DNA of 64,000 nucleotides from Amycolatopsis rifamycinica (GCF_000695625.1 NZ_JMQI01000026.1:124001-188000); one strand, 5' to 3'. Shown: positions 9,856 through 17,943, counted from the stretch's first letter. Notes: generated from the sequence alone by a model not told the origin. Translations and numbers: made by a program.

Positions 9856-10289
9856 GGCAACCTCCGGAGCTCTTCGGGGAACAAGGCGAACTGTTTCGGC
9901 ATCCGGCGCGGCCCTTGTCGATCCGGATCGGCAGAAGACGACCTGCTGGGATCGTGGCAGGTCGGTGGCAGGCAGGGGAACAGCACGGGCGACGCGCAAC
10001 CCGGACGGGTCGGCGTCAGACCTCGTTGGCTGACCGCGGCTCTCACGTACCGTCCACGCGGGCCGTCTTCGCCGCCTCGGAGCGCACGAACGGCCCAACC
10101 CGGATCACCCGGCCGGGCACCGGGCCGCGAGCTCGCGGATGGCCCGGGGCGCCGGGCTGAGCAGAAAAGTCCTTTGTGGACTTTCCGGGGCAGCTGGACG
10201 CGAGGCGGTGCCCGGAGGTCCCGGCCGGGGCCCGTCTGCTCGCGAGCCTGCTCGTCCGCGGCTCCGGACGCGGGGCCCTGGGCGCCTCC
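9856..10289. promoter_or_regulatory. Intergenic region holding the gadB promoter
   Basis: No gene recognised. It separates the amidase stop (10290) from the gadB start and must contain the gadB-P450 promoter on the - strand. A short hairpin (AAAGTCC/GGACTTT around a 5-nt loop, 10166-10184) lies about 105 bp from the amidase stop and might terminate amidase transcription or bind a regulator. Confidence 0.45.
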
Positions 10290-11711
10290 TCACGCGGGTG
10301 CGGGGAGAGGGCCGAAAACGGCCTGCGCTCGACGCGCCAGGTCCAGCAGCGCACGGTCGTGGCCGGGTGCGCCGTCGAACTCGATGCCGATCGGGAGACC
10401 GTTTCCGGTCAGCCCGAGGGGAATGCTGATGCCCGGCAAGCCCGCTCCGCTGGCGGGCACGGTGTTCTTCGCGAGGAACAGCTCAGTGACCTCTTCGCCC
10501 GCGACCGTGAACTTCGCCTGCCGGTCGATCAGCGGAGCGGGGCAGGGCGTCGTCGGCAGGACCAGCGCGTCGAACCCCCGGCCGAACACCTCTCCGAACC
10601 GGCGCCGCAGCTCCGGGCGATCCGCCGACAGCGTCGCGGCGTAGTCTTCTGGTGCCAGGTGACCCGGCCCGGTCGGCAGGACCAGGTGATCCCACACTTC
10701 CCGCAGCTCCGGTTCGAGTCCGTCGTGGATCTCTTCGAAAGAAACCGGGAACCCGTTGTCGAGCAGGAACTTCGCCACCGCATCCCGCGTCTCGCGGAAG
10801 AGGATGTTCCACGTCGTCCGGTCCGCGAGGACGGAGAAGTCCTCGCCGAGGTCGATTTCGGCGACTTCGGCGCCCGCGTCCCGCAGCTGTCGAAGTGCTT
10901 CCCCGAACCGGGCTTCGGTTTCCGGGGCGACCAGCTCGAGGTACTGCCTGGGCGCGTAGGCGAACCGCGCTCCTTTCAGATCGGTGCGATCCGCGGCAGG
11001 CGGCCCGATCTCGTTCGTGACGATCCGATCGATCAGCGCGACGTCTTCGACGTCGCGGGCCAGGATGCCCGTTGTGTCGAGCGTGTGCGAGATCGGCGCG
11101 ACCCCGTGACCGGGCCAGCGGCCCGTGGTCGGCTTGAACCCCACGACGCCGCACAGGGACGCGGGCACCCTGATCGAGCCGACCGTGTCGCCGCCGAACG
11201 CCGCGGGCACGATCCGGGCCGCGACCGCCGCTGCCGAGCCGCTGGACGAGCCGCCCGGCACGCGGTCGTGGGCGTAGGGGTTCCGCACTTGACCGTAGCG
11301 CCGGTTGCTCCCGGTCAGGCCGAAGGACATTTCGACGAGGTTGTTCTTGCCGAAGACGAGGCCACCGGCATTTTTGACCGCACGGACGACGACGGCGTCC
11401 TCGCGCGGCTCGAACTCCGCGAGGGTTCCCACCCCCAGCGTCGTGCGCAGACCCCGCGTCGCGTAGCTGTCCTTCACTCCGAACGGGACGCCGAGCAGCG
11501 GTGCGACGGAACCGGCCGCGCGTGCCTTGTCCGCGGCACCGGCCGCTTCCAGCACGGCGGATTCGTCGATCGTGATGAACGAGTGCAGTCCGGCGTTTTC
11601 CCGGGCACGCCGGAGAAGCGCGGACGTGTAGGACTCGGAGGTGGTGCCGCCGTCGCGGATCGCGGCGGCCGCCGCCGCCACGCCGAGTCCGGCCAGGTTT
11701 TCGTCTGCCAT
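10290..11711 (-). CDS. Amidase (amidase-signature family)
   Basis: 473 aa. The start MADENLAGLG at 11711 is preceded by GAGG; the longer frame upstream belongs to an overlapping shadow of the DUF302-like gene. The Ser-cis-Ser-Lys triad is present: Lys80 in LLGVPFGVKDSY, the Ser cluster 155-157 in VPGGSSSGSAAA, and nucleophile Ser179 in FGGDTVGSIRVPAS. Family members hydrolyse aryl- or alkyl-amides (mandelamide, indoleacetamide and others) to acid and ammonia in the cytoplasm. It follows the DUF302-like gene after only 10 nt, so the two form an operon facing the divergent TetR gene. Substrate unknown. Confidence 0.92.
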   Translation of the reverse strand: MADENLAGLGVAAAAAAIRDGGTTSESYTSALLRRARENAGLHSFITIDESAVLEAAGAADKARAAGSVAPLLGVPFGVKDSYATRGLRTTLGVGTLAEFEPREDAVVVRAVKNAGGLVFGKNNLVEMSFGLTGSNRRYGQVRNPYAHDRVPGGSSSGSAAAVAARIVPAAFGGDTVGSIRVPASLCGVVGFKPTTGRWPGHGVAPISHTLDTTGILARDVEDVALIDRIVTNEIGPPAADRTDLKGARFAYAPRQYLELVAPETEARFGEALRQLRDAGAEVAEIDLGEDFSVLADRTTWNILFRETRDAVAKFLLDNGFPVSFEEIHDGLEPELREVWDHLVLPTGPGHLAPEDYAATLSADRPELRRRFGEVFGRGFDALVLPTTPCPAPLIDRQAKFTVAGEEVTELFLAKNTVPASGAGLPGISIPLGLTGNGLPIGIEFDGAPGHDRALLDLARRAQAVFGPLPAPA

Positions 11712-11721
11712 GAGTACCTCG

Positions 11722-12264
11722 CTAGTCCTGGGAAACGCTTGCGGTGAGGGCGGCGGGCACCGGGACGTCCAGCACCCGCAGGAGGTTGACGACCTTGCGG
11801 TCCAGTTCGAGTCCGACGGACGTGATGTCCGGGTCACCGAAGCCGGCGAAGCGGCTGCTCGGCTGGTCGAGGGAGAATCGCGTGACGCCTTGCCGGTCTT
11901 CGTGGATCGTCGTGCGCAGGGGCGCATAGAGCATCACGGCCGGGTCGTGCCGGTACATGCGTTCGGCGATGGTGTGGTTTCCCATCAGGTAGGTGGCGCA
12001 GGAGCCGCGATGGCCCGCAAGGCGCATGAGGTCCCCGACGTCCGCGCTCCAGAACCGCAGGAACCCGTGCGGTGCGCTGTCCGTGGCGTCGGCCAGCACG
12101 ATGTCCCAGCTCGCGTGCTCGGCGCGCAGCCGCGCCATGCGGTCGAGGTCCACCGCCGGCACGGCGGCCTCGTAGCGCGCCTGGAATTCGCCGAAGGGCG
12201 ACTGGGTGTCGATCGACCACCGGACCACCTCGTGGCGGGTCTCGGCCAGTTGCCGCGTGGACAT
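11722..12264 (-). CDS. DUF302-like protein
   Basis: 180 aa. The start MSTRQLAETRHE at 12264 has a strong GGAGAGGAG ribosome site. The region TYLMGNHTIAERMYRHDPAV, followed by MLYAPLRTTIHED and RFSLDQPSSRFAGF, follows the DUF302 pattern: a GNP/GNH helix, an LP-R strand and a tyrosine- or proline-rich end. An extra N-terminal helical segment precedes it. Biochemical role unknown; DUF302 proteins are often associated with stress or redox loci. It heads a two-gene operon with the amidase, and its promoter overlaps the first of two TetR-type palindromes, so it is probably repressed by the divergent regulator. Confidence 0.7.
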   Translation of the reverse strand: MSTRQLAETRHEVVRWSIDTQSPFGEFQARYEAAVPAVDLDRMARLRAEHASWDIVLADATDSAPHGFLRFWSADVGDLMRLAGHRGSCATYLMGNHTIAERMYRHDPAVMLYAPLRTTIHEDRQGVTRFSLDQPSSRFAGFGDPDITSVGLELDRKVVNLLRVLDVPVPAALTASVSQD

Positions 12265-12284
12265 GGGAGTTCTCCTCTCCGGCG

Positions 12285-12306
12285 AAGTACAACGATCGCT
12301 GTACTT
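12285..12306. promoter_or_regulatory. Palindromic operator 1 for the divergent TetR regulator
   Basis: A 22-bp near-perfect palindrome (AAGTACA, 8 bp centred on CGATCG, TGTACTT) lies 20 bp upstream of the DUF302-like start codon. It shares its half-site and CGATCG core with operator 2, 45 bp away centre to centre. The size and symmetry are typical of TetR dimer sites. Confidence 0.75.
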
Positions 12307-12329
12307 GAACCTAGCAGGCGGATCCCGAG

Positions 12330-12351
12330 AAGTAAAACGATCGATATACTT
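12330..12351. promoter_or_regulatory. Palindromic operator 2 at the TetR gene start
   Basis: A second 22-bp palindrome (AAGTA-AACGATCG-TACTT type, 18 of 22 positions symmetric) ends 5 bp before the tetR ATG at 12357. It occupies the place of a ribosome site, which suggests a leaderless or autorepressed tetR transcript. Confidence 0.72.
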
Positions 12352-12356
12352 GAGCC

Positions 12357-12977
12357 ATGGAGACGAGTGAAGCGACGGCCGGCACCTCCCGGGGTGGACG
12401 CGGGGCACGGGAGCGCATCCTGCGCGCCGCGGTGGAGTTGTTCGCGAGCGAAGGCATCCACGCCACCGGCGTCGCCAAGCTGGCCGACGTGGCCCACGTG
12501 TCGACGCGGACGCTCTACCAGCACTTCCCCAGCAAGGAAGCGCTGGTCAGCGCGTATTTGCAGCGCATCGAGTCCGACGGGACGATCCTCGGCGAGACCG
12601 TTCTGGAGCGCCGCGACCTCGCCGCGCGCGAGCGCCTTTTGCGGCTGTTCGCCGAACGCCCGGCCGGCTCGCTTTCGGCGAAAGTAGTGCGCGGCTGCCC
12701 GATGCACAACGCCGCCGTCGAGTCGGCCGGGACGCTGCCCGAGGCCTCGGCGGCGGTCGAGCAGCACAAGCGGGAGTTCGCCGCGCGTCTGGTCGAAACC
12801 GCCGCCGAAGCAGGCGCGTCCCGGCCCGAAGCTCTGGGGCGGCAACTGGCCGTGCTGTTCGAAGGCGCCCGGGCGCTGGCCACCTCGCTCAACGACATGA
12901 GACCGCTCGAAGACGCCGAAGAGCTGGCGAAAGCGCTCATCGAGGGCGCGACCGAGCCCGCCCCACCGCGGCAGTGA
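12357..12977 (+). CDS. TetR family transcriptional regulator
   Basis: 206 aa. The N-terminal helix-turn-helix spans about residues 16-65 (RERILRAAVELFASEGIHAT ... VAKLADVAHVSTRTLYQHFP) and matches TetR closely, including the TLYxHFPSKEAL end. The C-terminal ligand domain has one cysteine (RGCPMHNAAVE) and a helix pair typical of AcrR-like repressors. There is no ribosome site before the ATG; palindrome 2 sits there instead. It is divergent from the DUF302-like/amidase operon. The two palindromes between them predict that it represses both itself and that operon until an inducer, perhaps the amide substrate, binds. Confidence 0.92.
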   Translation: METSEATAGTSRGGRGARERILRAAVELFASEGIHATGVAKLADVAHVSTRTLYQHFPSKEALVSAYLQRIESDGTILGETVLERRDLAARERLLRLFAERPAGSLSAKVVRGCPMHNAAVESAGTLPEASAAVEQHKREFAARLVETAAEAGASRPEALGRQLAVLFEGARALATSLNDMRPLEDAEELAKALIEGATEPAPPRQ

Positions 12978-13000
12978 CCTCGCCCACATCGGTGGCTGAG

Positions 13001-13027
13001 AAATAGGCAAATGCGTCATGCTTATTT
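13001..13027. promoter_or_regulatory. Inverted repeat at the CGNR gene start, candidate operator
   Basis: AAATAGGCA at 13001-13009 is mirrored by TGCTTATTT at 13019-13027 with one mismatch and a 9-bp spacer. It is AT-rich in a GC-rich setting. It covers the first possible ATG (13011) and ends 1 bp before the second (13029), favouring 13029 as the real start and autoregulation by the CGNR protein. Confidence 0.55.
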
Positions 13028-13028
13028 C

Positions 13029-13604
13029 ATGACTTGGCTCGCGACGGCGCGCTACGGCCTCTCCCCCGCCCCCGGCGGCCTGGGGTTCGTCCACGACCTG
13101 CTCAACACCCGGTCCGCCGGCCGCCCGCGTCAGCCGGACCTGCTCGCCGATGTGACGTCGGCGCAGGGCTGGGCCGACGGCGCGCTGGTGGCCTGGACCG
13201 AAGAGACCGGGCTCGACGTTCCCGCCGTCGTTCTCGGCGAAGACGACCTCGACCCGCTTCGCGACCTTCGCGTCGATCTCCACGCCCAGGTCGCCGGATC
13301 GATTACGGGTGCGGCAGGACACCAGGCCGGAGTGGTGCTCCGCCTGGGCCCGGACGGCCGGGTCCGGCCGGAACCCCGCGGCACCGGCTGGCGGGCCCTG
13401 GCTTCACTCGCGCTGATCGCGATCGCGCAGGCGCAGTCCGCCGACACGTGGCGCCGTCTCAAGACCTGCCGCAACACCCGGTGCGAAGCCGCGTTCTTCG
13501 ACCGTTCGCGCAACAACAGCGGCACCTGGCACGACGTGCGCGTCTGCGGTAACCCCGCGAACTTGCGCGCCTACCGCGCCCGGCAGCGTTCCGAACAGAA
13601 CTGA
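13029..13604 (+). CDS. CGNR zinc-finger protein (ABATE/DUF1470-type putative regulator)
   Basis: 191 aa from the ATG at 13029 (MTWLATARYGL); an upstream in-frame ATG at 13011 would add six residues but lies inside an inverted repeat. The N-terminal ABATE-like stress region has the RYGLSPAPGGLGFVHDLLNTR motif. The C-terminus has the CGNR zinc finger: C-x4-C in KTCRNTRCEAAFFDRSRNNS, WHDVRVCGNPANLRAYRAR. Such proteins are regarded as DNA-binding regulators, commonly next to their target gene. Here the target is probably the medium-chain reductase that starts 31 nt downstream in the same direction. There is no ribosome site, as expected for a leaderless mRNA. Confidence 0.85.
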   Translation: MTWLATARYGLSPAPGGLGFVHDLLNTRSAGRPRQPDLLADVTSAQGWADGALVAWTEETGLDVPAVVLGEDDLDPLRDLRVDLHAQVAGSITGAAGHQAGVVLRLGPDGRVRPEPRGTGWRALASLALIAIAQAQSADTWRRLKTCRNTRCEAAFFDRSRNNSGTWHDVRVCGNPANLRAYRARQRSEQN

Positions 13605-13635
13605 CCGAGCAACACCTACCGCAGAGGACAGCAAG

Positions 13636-14625
13636 ATGCGCGCGATCCAGTACGACGAGTTCGGCGGCTACGACGTCCTCCGAGCCGTCGACGTCCCGGT
13701 TCCGGTCCCGGCCGACGGCCAAGCCCTCGTGCGGCTCACGTTGGCGGGCGTGAACCCGCTCGAGGACACCGTCCGCAGCGGCAAGCTCCCCGCCGCGGCC
13801 GTCAAACCGCTGCCGATCCGCCCCGGCGGGTTCGGCGTCGGTGTCCTCACCCAGCCCGGGGCGAGCGGGCTGCCGGCCGGCACCCGCGTCATCCTCAGCG
13901 GCGGCCGGTACGGCGTGGGCGCCGACGGCGCGTGGGCCGAGTACATCGCCGTCGACCCGCGGCACGTCGTGCCCGTTCCGGACGACGTCGACGACACCGC
14001 CGCGGCCGCGCTCACCGCCGCGACCGGGCACCTCACGGCCTACCTCGCGCTCACCGAACTCGCCGGGTTCCGCCCCGGGCAGTCCGTGCTCGCCCCCGGC
14101 GTCGGCGGCGGTGTCGGGCAGGGCGGCGTCGACGTCGCCCGCGTGCTCGGCGCGAGCGCGGCGATCACCACGGCCACCAGCACCGCGAAGGCCGACCGCG
14201 GCCGCGCGCTCGGGTTCGACGTGATCGACCTGACCACCGAGTCCCTCCGCGACGGCGTGCACCGGCTGACCGGCGGCCGGGGCGTCGACGTCGTCCTCGA
14301 CGGCGTCGGCGGGTCAGTGACCGGAGCGGCGCTGGGCGCGCTCGCCGTGGACGGCACCCTGGTCAGCATCGGCTACGCCGCGAGCACCCGCACCGAAATC
14401 GACGTCACCGACCTCATCTGGAAGAACACCCACATCCACGGCTTCCGGTTCGCCCTGTTCACCCCGGAACAGATCAACGCCGCCAACACGCACCTGCTCG
14501 ATCTGGTCGCCCGCAAGGAGATCACGCCCGTGGTCGACCGCGTGTTCCCGCTGGAGCAGGCCGCCCAGGCGCAACGCCACCTCGCCGAGAACGGCCCGTT
14601 CGGCCGCGTGCTCCTGGCGATGTAG
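13636..14625 (+). CDS. Medium-chain dehydrogenase/reductase (quinone oxidoreductase-like)
   Basis: 329 aa. The N-terminal GroES-like domain begins MRAIQYDEFGGYDVLRAVDV. The coenzyme domain carries a glycine-rich loop (LAPGVGGGVGQGGVDVARVLG, about 153-173) and the FPLEQAAQAQRHLAENGPFGRVLL end of zinc-independent MDR enzymes. No structural or catalytic zinc cysteines are present. The family reduces quinones or enones with NADPH. The glycine loop reads GVGGGVGQ rather than the usual GAAGGVG. It follows the CGNR regulator after 31 nt (ribosome site AGAGGA before the ATG) and is probably its regulated target, for example in electrophile or quinone detoxification; this is inference. Confidence 0.9.
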   Translation: MRAIQYDEFGGYDVLRAVDVPVPVPADGQALVRLTLAGVNPLEDTVRSGKLPAAAVKPLPIRPGGFGVGVLTQPGASGLPAGTRVILSGGRYGVGADGAWAEYIAVDPRHVVPVPDDVDDTAAAALTAATGHLTAYLALTELAGFRPGQSVLAPGVGGGVGQGGVDVARVLGASAAITTATSTAKADRGRALGFDVIDLTTESLRDGVHRLTGGRGVDVVLDGVGGSVTGAALGALAVDGTLVSIGYAASTRTEIDVTDLIWKNTHIHGFRFALFTPEQINAANTHLLDLVARKEITPVVDRVFPLEQAAQAQRHLAENGPFGRVLLAM

Positions 14626-14709
14626 CCGCGACCGGCACATCGATCAAGGAGCGCCCCGGGGCCGTTCTGGCACGGCGGCGGCTCCAGCCGGATGTCGCCC
14701 ACCCGGATG

Positions 14710-15726
14710 CTACTCGCCGGTATGCACCTGGGAGACCCGCTCAACCGGGGAAGACGTGTCAGCGCGCCCCGTGGCGAGCCCGGGTCGTCCCGCGGTGAGG
14801 CGGACGGTGAAGCCGGTGTCGTCGCGGTGCAGGGCGACCTGGCTGCACACCTGGTGGGCGATCCAGAGTCCGCGTCCGCCGATGTCGCGGCCGGCGGGCA
14901 GGAGGCCGGCGAACGGGTCGCCGGGCCCCGCGCCGGTGTCGTGCACCGTGACGACCATGTGCTCGCAGTCGGCCCAGATCCGCATCCGGACCGGCGAGCG
15001 GCCGTACCGCAGCGCGTTGTCGACGATCTCACTCACCGCGAGGACGAGGTCGTCGATCTCGGCGGCGGGCAGGCCGGTCTTGTCGAAGTCCGCGACGGCG
15101 CGACGGGCCGCCGACGGCTGTGGGTCGATGAGCTCGGCAAGCGGCACGGTGTGCTGGATCGGGTAAAGCTTCATCGGTCGCGGCTCGGCCAGGAAGGACG
15201 GAGGGTCGACGTACCCGGCGTTCGTGAGGTGCCCCCCATCGGGGGTAGCGAGGAAGGGGTGGGTGCGGGCGACGTCGTCGAGCACGTGCCGCGGGGTGGT
15301 GCGGGTGTCGTAGGCGCACATGCTGCGCAGCGGGAACTCGTCGTAGGCGTGGTTGACCGCCGACTCGTAGCGGGCCCACCAGTCCCAGGACGTGTCGATC
15401 GCCTCGGGCGGCACCTCGCCGACGATCCGGATACCCGAGGCACCGTCGGCGACGAAACCGGCCATCAGCTCGCGATAGGACTTGATCGCGGCGGCCGGCC
15501 GGGCGTACAGGTCGTCGGTGGACAGGAACCGCGTGCTCGCGGACGGCGGAAGAGCCCTGCGCACCAGCTCGGCCCGTTCCGGCGCCAAGGACACCACGGT
15601 CGGCTCGCCCGCGGTGAGCCCGGCGGTGAGGAACGGCACGACGACGGCGAGCAGTTCGGCGTCGGAGGCGTAGTGGATGGCGGCGTGGTCGTAGCCCCGC
15701 TGGGCGGTGTTCAGTTCGGTGCTCAT
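14710..15726 (-). CDS. MEDS-domain anti-sigma-type ATPase (serine kinase fold)
   Basis: 338 aa. N-terminal MEDS/DcmR sensory domain about 8-195 (IHYASDAELLAVVVPFLTAG, FLSTDDLYARPAAA, SMCAYDTRTTP). The C-terminal HATPase_c domain, about 215-320, has the N box VSEIVDNALRYG, the G1 box VHDTGAGP and the G2 box GGRGLWIAHQV found in RsbW/SpoIIAB-type anti-sigma factors. The start codon overlaps the stop of the preceding MEDS-STAS gene by 1 nt (TGATG). The two share a sensor domain and look like kinase and antagonist of a partner-switching pathway controlling a sigma factor not encoded in this window. Convergent with the MDR gene. Confidence 0.88.
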   Translation of the reverse strand: MSTELNTAQRGYDHAAIHYASDAELLAVVVPFLTAGLTAGEPTVVSLAPERAELVRRALPPSASTRFLSTDDLYARPAAAIKSYRELMAGFVADGASGIRIVGEVPPEAIDTSWDWWARYESAVNHAYDEFPLRSMCAYDTRTTPRHVLDDVARTHPFLATPDGGHLTNAGYVDPPSFLAEPRPMKLYPIQHTVPLAELIDPQPSAARRAVADFDKTGLPAAEIDDLVLAVSEIVDNALRYGRSPVRMRIWADCEHMVVTVHDTGAGPGDPFAGLLPAGRDIGGRGLWIAHQVCSQVALHRDDTGFTVRLTAGRPGLATGRADTSSPVERVSQVHTGE

Positions 15727-16571
15727 CACACGCGCTCCACGCGCACACCGGTCAGGTCCAGCAGCTCCACCAGGCGCGCCGGAGTGGACAACCGCGTCTT
15801 CAAGACCACTTCGGTGCCACGCCGCCCGGCGTAGTCGGCCAGTGCGGACAGGCTGCGGTGGTCGATGAAACCGAGCCCGGCGGCGTCGATCACGGTCGCC
15901 CCCGCCGTCGGTCGCAGGTCGGCCCGCTCCAGCGCCAGCGGCCACAGTTGGCGAGCTTCCATGTCCAGTTCTCCCTCCAGCGCGGCGGCGCTGCCGTCCC
16001 GCGTGTGGCCGTGCAGGTGAAACGGTGTCGCGACCTCGTGGGCCCGGGGATGCATGCAGGCCAGCTGCGCGACGGCGTCGCCGCCGAGCTCGGCCAGGTC
16101 GTAGCCGCACATCGCCGACATCGGCTGGGTGGCCATGAACCGGTCGACCAGGTGCTCGTAGCGGGCGAAAGCGTCCAGCTGCGCCGGGGTACGCACCAGC
16201 GACGTCGCGTCGGCCGCCACCCGAAACCCGCTGAACCCGGCCGCCAGCGCCTCCGCCGTCGCCGTGGCGTAGAGCTCCACCTGGCCGGCGGGGTCGACGA
16301 CGGTGCCGGTGGTGTAGGTCGCGTCCACGGACGCGACCTGGACCGCTCCGCGTCGCAGGCCTTCGTCGAACCGCCCGTCCGTCCGCAACTGCGCTTCGAG
16401 GAAGCTCTGGTCGCCAGGGGCGACGTAAAGCACCCGCTCCCCCACGGCCAAGCCCTCGGCAAGGAACTCCCGCGCTTCGGCAACGAACTCCGCCGGCCGC
16501 CGGTAGCCCCAGCACACGTGGTGGCGGGCCGCCGGGGACGGGGTGCCGGTCCGCTTGGTCGGTGTCTGCAC
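15726..16571 (-). CDS. MEDS-domain protein with C-terminal STAS (anti-anti-sigma) domain
   Basis: 281 aa, GTG start. The MEDS domain covers about 15-190 ([47 protein letters not shown]). The STAS domain covers about 205-281 ([20 protein letters not shown]). In classical anti-anti-sigma factors the strand ends D-S-S-G with a phosphorylated serine; here it reads D-H-R-S, so the usual phospho-acceptor is displaced. It is coupled to the MEDS-ATPase gene that follows (1-nt overlap). The probable role is to bind that ATPase or another anti-sigma factor in response to a signal sensed by MEDS; the ligand is unknown. Confidence 0.88.
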   Translation of the reverse strand: MQTPTKRTGTPSPAARHHVCWGYRRPAEFVAEAREFLAEGLAVGERVLYVAPGDQSFLEAQLRTDGRFDEGLRRGAVQVASVDATYTTGTVVDPAGQVELYATATAEALAAGFSGFRVAADATSLVRTPAQLDAFARYEHLVDRFMATQPMSAMCGYDLAELGGDAVAQLACMHPRAHEVATPFHLHGHTRDGSAAALEGELDMEARQLWPLALERADLRPTAGATVIDAAGLGFIDHRSLSALADYAGRRGTEVVLKTRLSTPARLVELLDLTGVRVERV

Positions 16572-16665
16572 ATCCGGATACTACGTGCCCGGTCTGTCTG
16601 TGCGTTGTGGATCAGCCGCCCAGCGGAATAGCGCGGGCACGCCGCACGTCTGTACCTCCGCACGT

Positions 16666-16684
16666 CCAGGTGCGTTCCACCTGG
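16666..16684. promoter_or_regulatory. Inverted repeat upstream of msrB
   Basis: CCAGGTG and CACCTGG form a perfect 7-bp inverted repeat around CGTTC. It ends 39 bp before the msrB GTG, within the 152-bp region shared with the divergent MEDS-STAS gene. It could be a repressor site or a leader hairpin of the msrB mRNA. A direct repeat GCACGTC occurs just beside it. Confidence 0.4.
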
Positions 16685-16723
16685 TGCCCCAGCTTCGCGC
16701 CGCAAGGCGGGGAAGGGAGAGCT

Positions 16724-17191
16724 GTGCCTCAGCAGGCCGAGTACCACAAGAATCCGGAATCCGTGTCGCGGCTGGACCCGGAGCAGTACCGCGTGACCCA
16801 GCAGGACGGCACGGAACGTCCGTTCGCGAACGCGTACTGGGACAACCACGAGCCGGGCATCTACGTCGACGTCGTGTCCGGCGAGCCGCTGTTCGCTTCG
16901 GTCGACAAGTACGACAGCCGGTCCGGGTGGCCGAGCTTCACCAAGCCGATCGCCGAGTCGAACGTCGTCGAGCGGGAAGACTTCAGCCACGGGATGATCC
17001 GGGCGGAGGTCCGCTCCCTGCACGGGGACAGCCACCTCGGCCACGTCTTCAACGACGGCCCGCTCGACAAGGGCGGAATGCGCTACTGCATCAACTCCGC
17101 GTCGTTGCGCTTCGTCCACCTCGACGACCTGGAAGACGCGGGCTACGGCGACTACCGCACCCTGTTCACCGACGAGACCGACGGCCAGTGA
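16724..17191 (+). CDS. msrB: Peptide-methionine (R)-S-oxide reductase
   Basis: 155 aa. The GTG at 16724 is preceded by GGAAGGGAGA. Signature motifs: [44 protein letters not shown] and [14 protein letters not shown], whose cysteine is the catalytic residue attacking the sulfoxide. The CxxC zinc pairs of zinc-type MsrB are absent, so this is the metal-free form. It repairs methionine-R-sulfoxide in oxidised proteins using thioredoxin. It is divergent from the MEDS regulators, and a strong hairpin follows its stop, so it is probably monocistronic. Confidence 0.95.
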   Translation: MPQQAEYHKNPESVSRLDPEQYRVTQQDGTERPFANAYWDNHEPGIYVDVVSGEPLFASVDKYDSRSGWPSFTKPIAESNVVEREDFSHGMIRAEVRSLHGDSHLGHVFNDGPLDKGGMRYCINSASLRFVHLDDLEDAGYGDYRTLFTDETDGQ

Positions 17192-17196
17192 GAACA

Positions 17197-17227
17197 CCGG
17201 CGCGCGAACCCGGAGTTCGCGCGCCGG
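17197..17227. terminator. Strong hairpin after msrB
   Basis: A 13-bp perfect stem (CCGGCGCGCGAAC with its complement, 5-nt loop) starts 5 nt after the msrB stop and ends 19 nt before the MOSC gene start. It has no U tract. It probably ends msrB transcription or protects its 3' end. Confidence 0.7.
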
Positions 17228-17246
17228 CCCGATCGAGGAGAACCCC

Positions 17247-17798
17247 ATGCCCGACACGATCTCAGCCCCCGTGGAGATCGTCGCGCTGCTGGTCTCCTCC
17301 ACACACGCTTTCGAAGGCCGCCCCCCGGACGGCCCGCGGCCCGACCCGGAACCCGCCGAGCGCGACGAGGTGACCGTGCGCGCCACGCTCGGGCTCGTCG
17401 GTGACCGGTACTTCAACCAGCCCGCCCACCGCCGGGCCGCCGTCACCCTCTTCGCCGCCGAGTCCCTCGACATTCTCGCCCGGGACCTCGACCTCGCCGT
17501 GGTCCCGGGCCCCCACCTGCCGCGACGCAACATCGTCGTGCGCGGGTTTCCCGTCGACGAACTGGCCGCGCCGCGTCGCGGGACCGGAGCCGTCTTCAGC
17601 CTCGACTGCGGAGCGGGCGAAGTCCGGTTCCAGGCCTACCGCCCGGCCCACCCGTGCGCCTGGATGGACGTGGTGCTGGCGCCCGGCGCGTTCCGCGGGC
17701 TCCGCGGGCGCGGCGGCGTGCGCTGCGCTCCTCTCGACGACGGAATCCTGCGGGTCGGTCCCGCGACCCTCACCGTGGTGCGCTCCCCCGCGGCCTGA
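17247..17798 (+). CDS. MOSC-domain protein
   Basis: 183 aa, with a GAGGAG ribosome site. The order LPRRNIVVRGFPVDEL, GAVFSLDCGAGEVRFQAYRP, then AHPCAWMDVVLAPGAFRGLR, with a conserved cysteine (HPCAW), is the MOSC pattern seen in YiiM/YuaD-type proteins and in the C-terminus of molybdenum-cofactor sulfurases. MOSC proteins bind sulfur-carrying molybdenum cofactor or reduce N-hydroxylated compounds. The N-terminal part (GLVGDRYFNQPAHRRAAVTLFAAESL) also fits, as the early G-D-R-Y/F element. There is no obvious molybdoenzyme partner in the window. Confidence 0.82.
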   Translation: MPDTISAPVEIVALLVSSTHAFEGRPPDGPRPDPEPAERDEVTVRATLGLVGDRYFNQPAHRRAAVTLFAAESLDILARDLDLAVVPGPHLPRRNIVVRGFPVDELAAPRRGTGAVFSLDCGAGEVRFQAYRPAHPCAWMDVVLAPGAFRGLRGRGGVRCAPLDDGILRVGPATLTVVRSPAA

Positions 17799-17820
17799 CG
17801 CACCACCCTCGCTTTCTCTG

Positions 17821-17943
17821 ATGTCCGGGAACGCCTGGGCCTGGTTCGGGTCGGTCACGACCGCGAAGGAACCGACGCCGCTGGACACCATGACCACCCG
17901 CGGCTGGTCGGCCGCCCGCAGCAGGGGCAGGAACGCGTGGCCG
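17821..17943 (-). pseudogene. Short-chain dehydrogenase/reductase remnant
   Basis: About 40 codons on the - strand read HAFLPLLRAADQPRVVMVSS, then GVGSFAVVTDPNQAQAF. This is the SDR segment around the catalytic serine (VSSGxGS). It lacks the N-terminal nucleotide-binding part and the Tyr-Lys pair. It begins where the F420-type oxidoreductase gene stops (17944) and runs toward the MOSC gene, so it is a truncated leftover trapped between convergent genes. Confidence 0.6.

Noticed and set aside
8320..10644. 774-codon + strand frame spanning P450, gadB and amidase genes
   Set aside because: It crosses three well-supported - strand genes and shows no recognisable domain.
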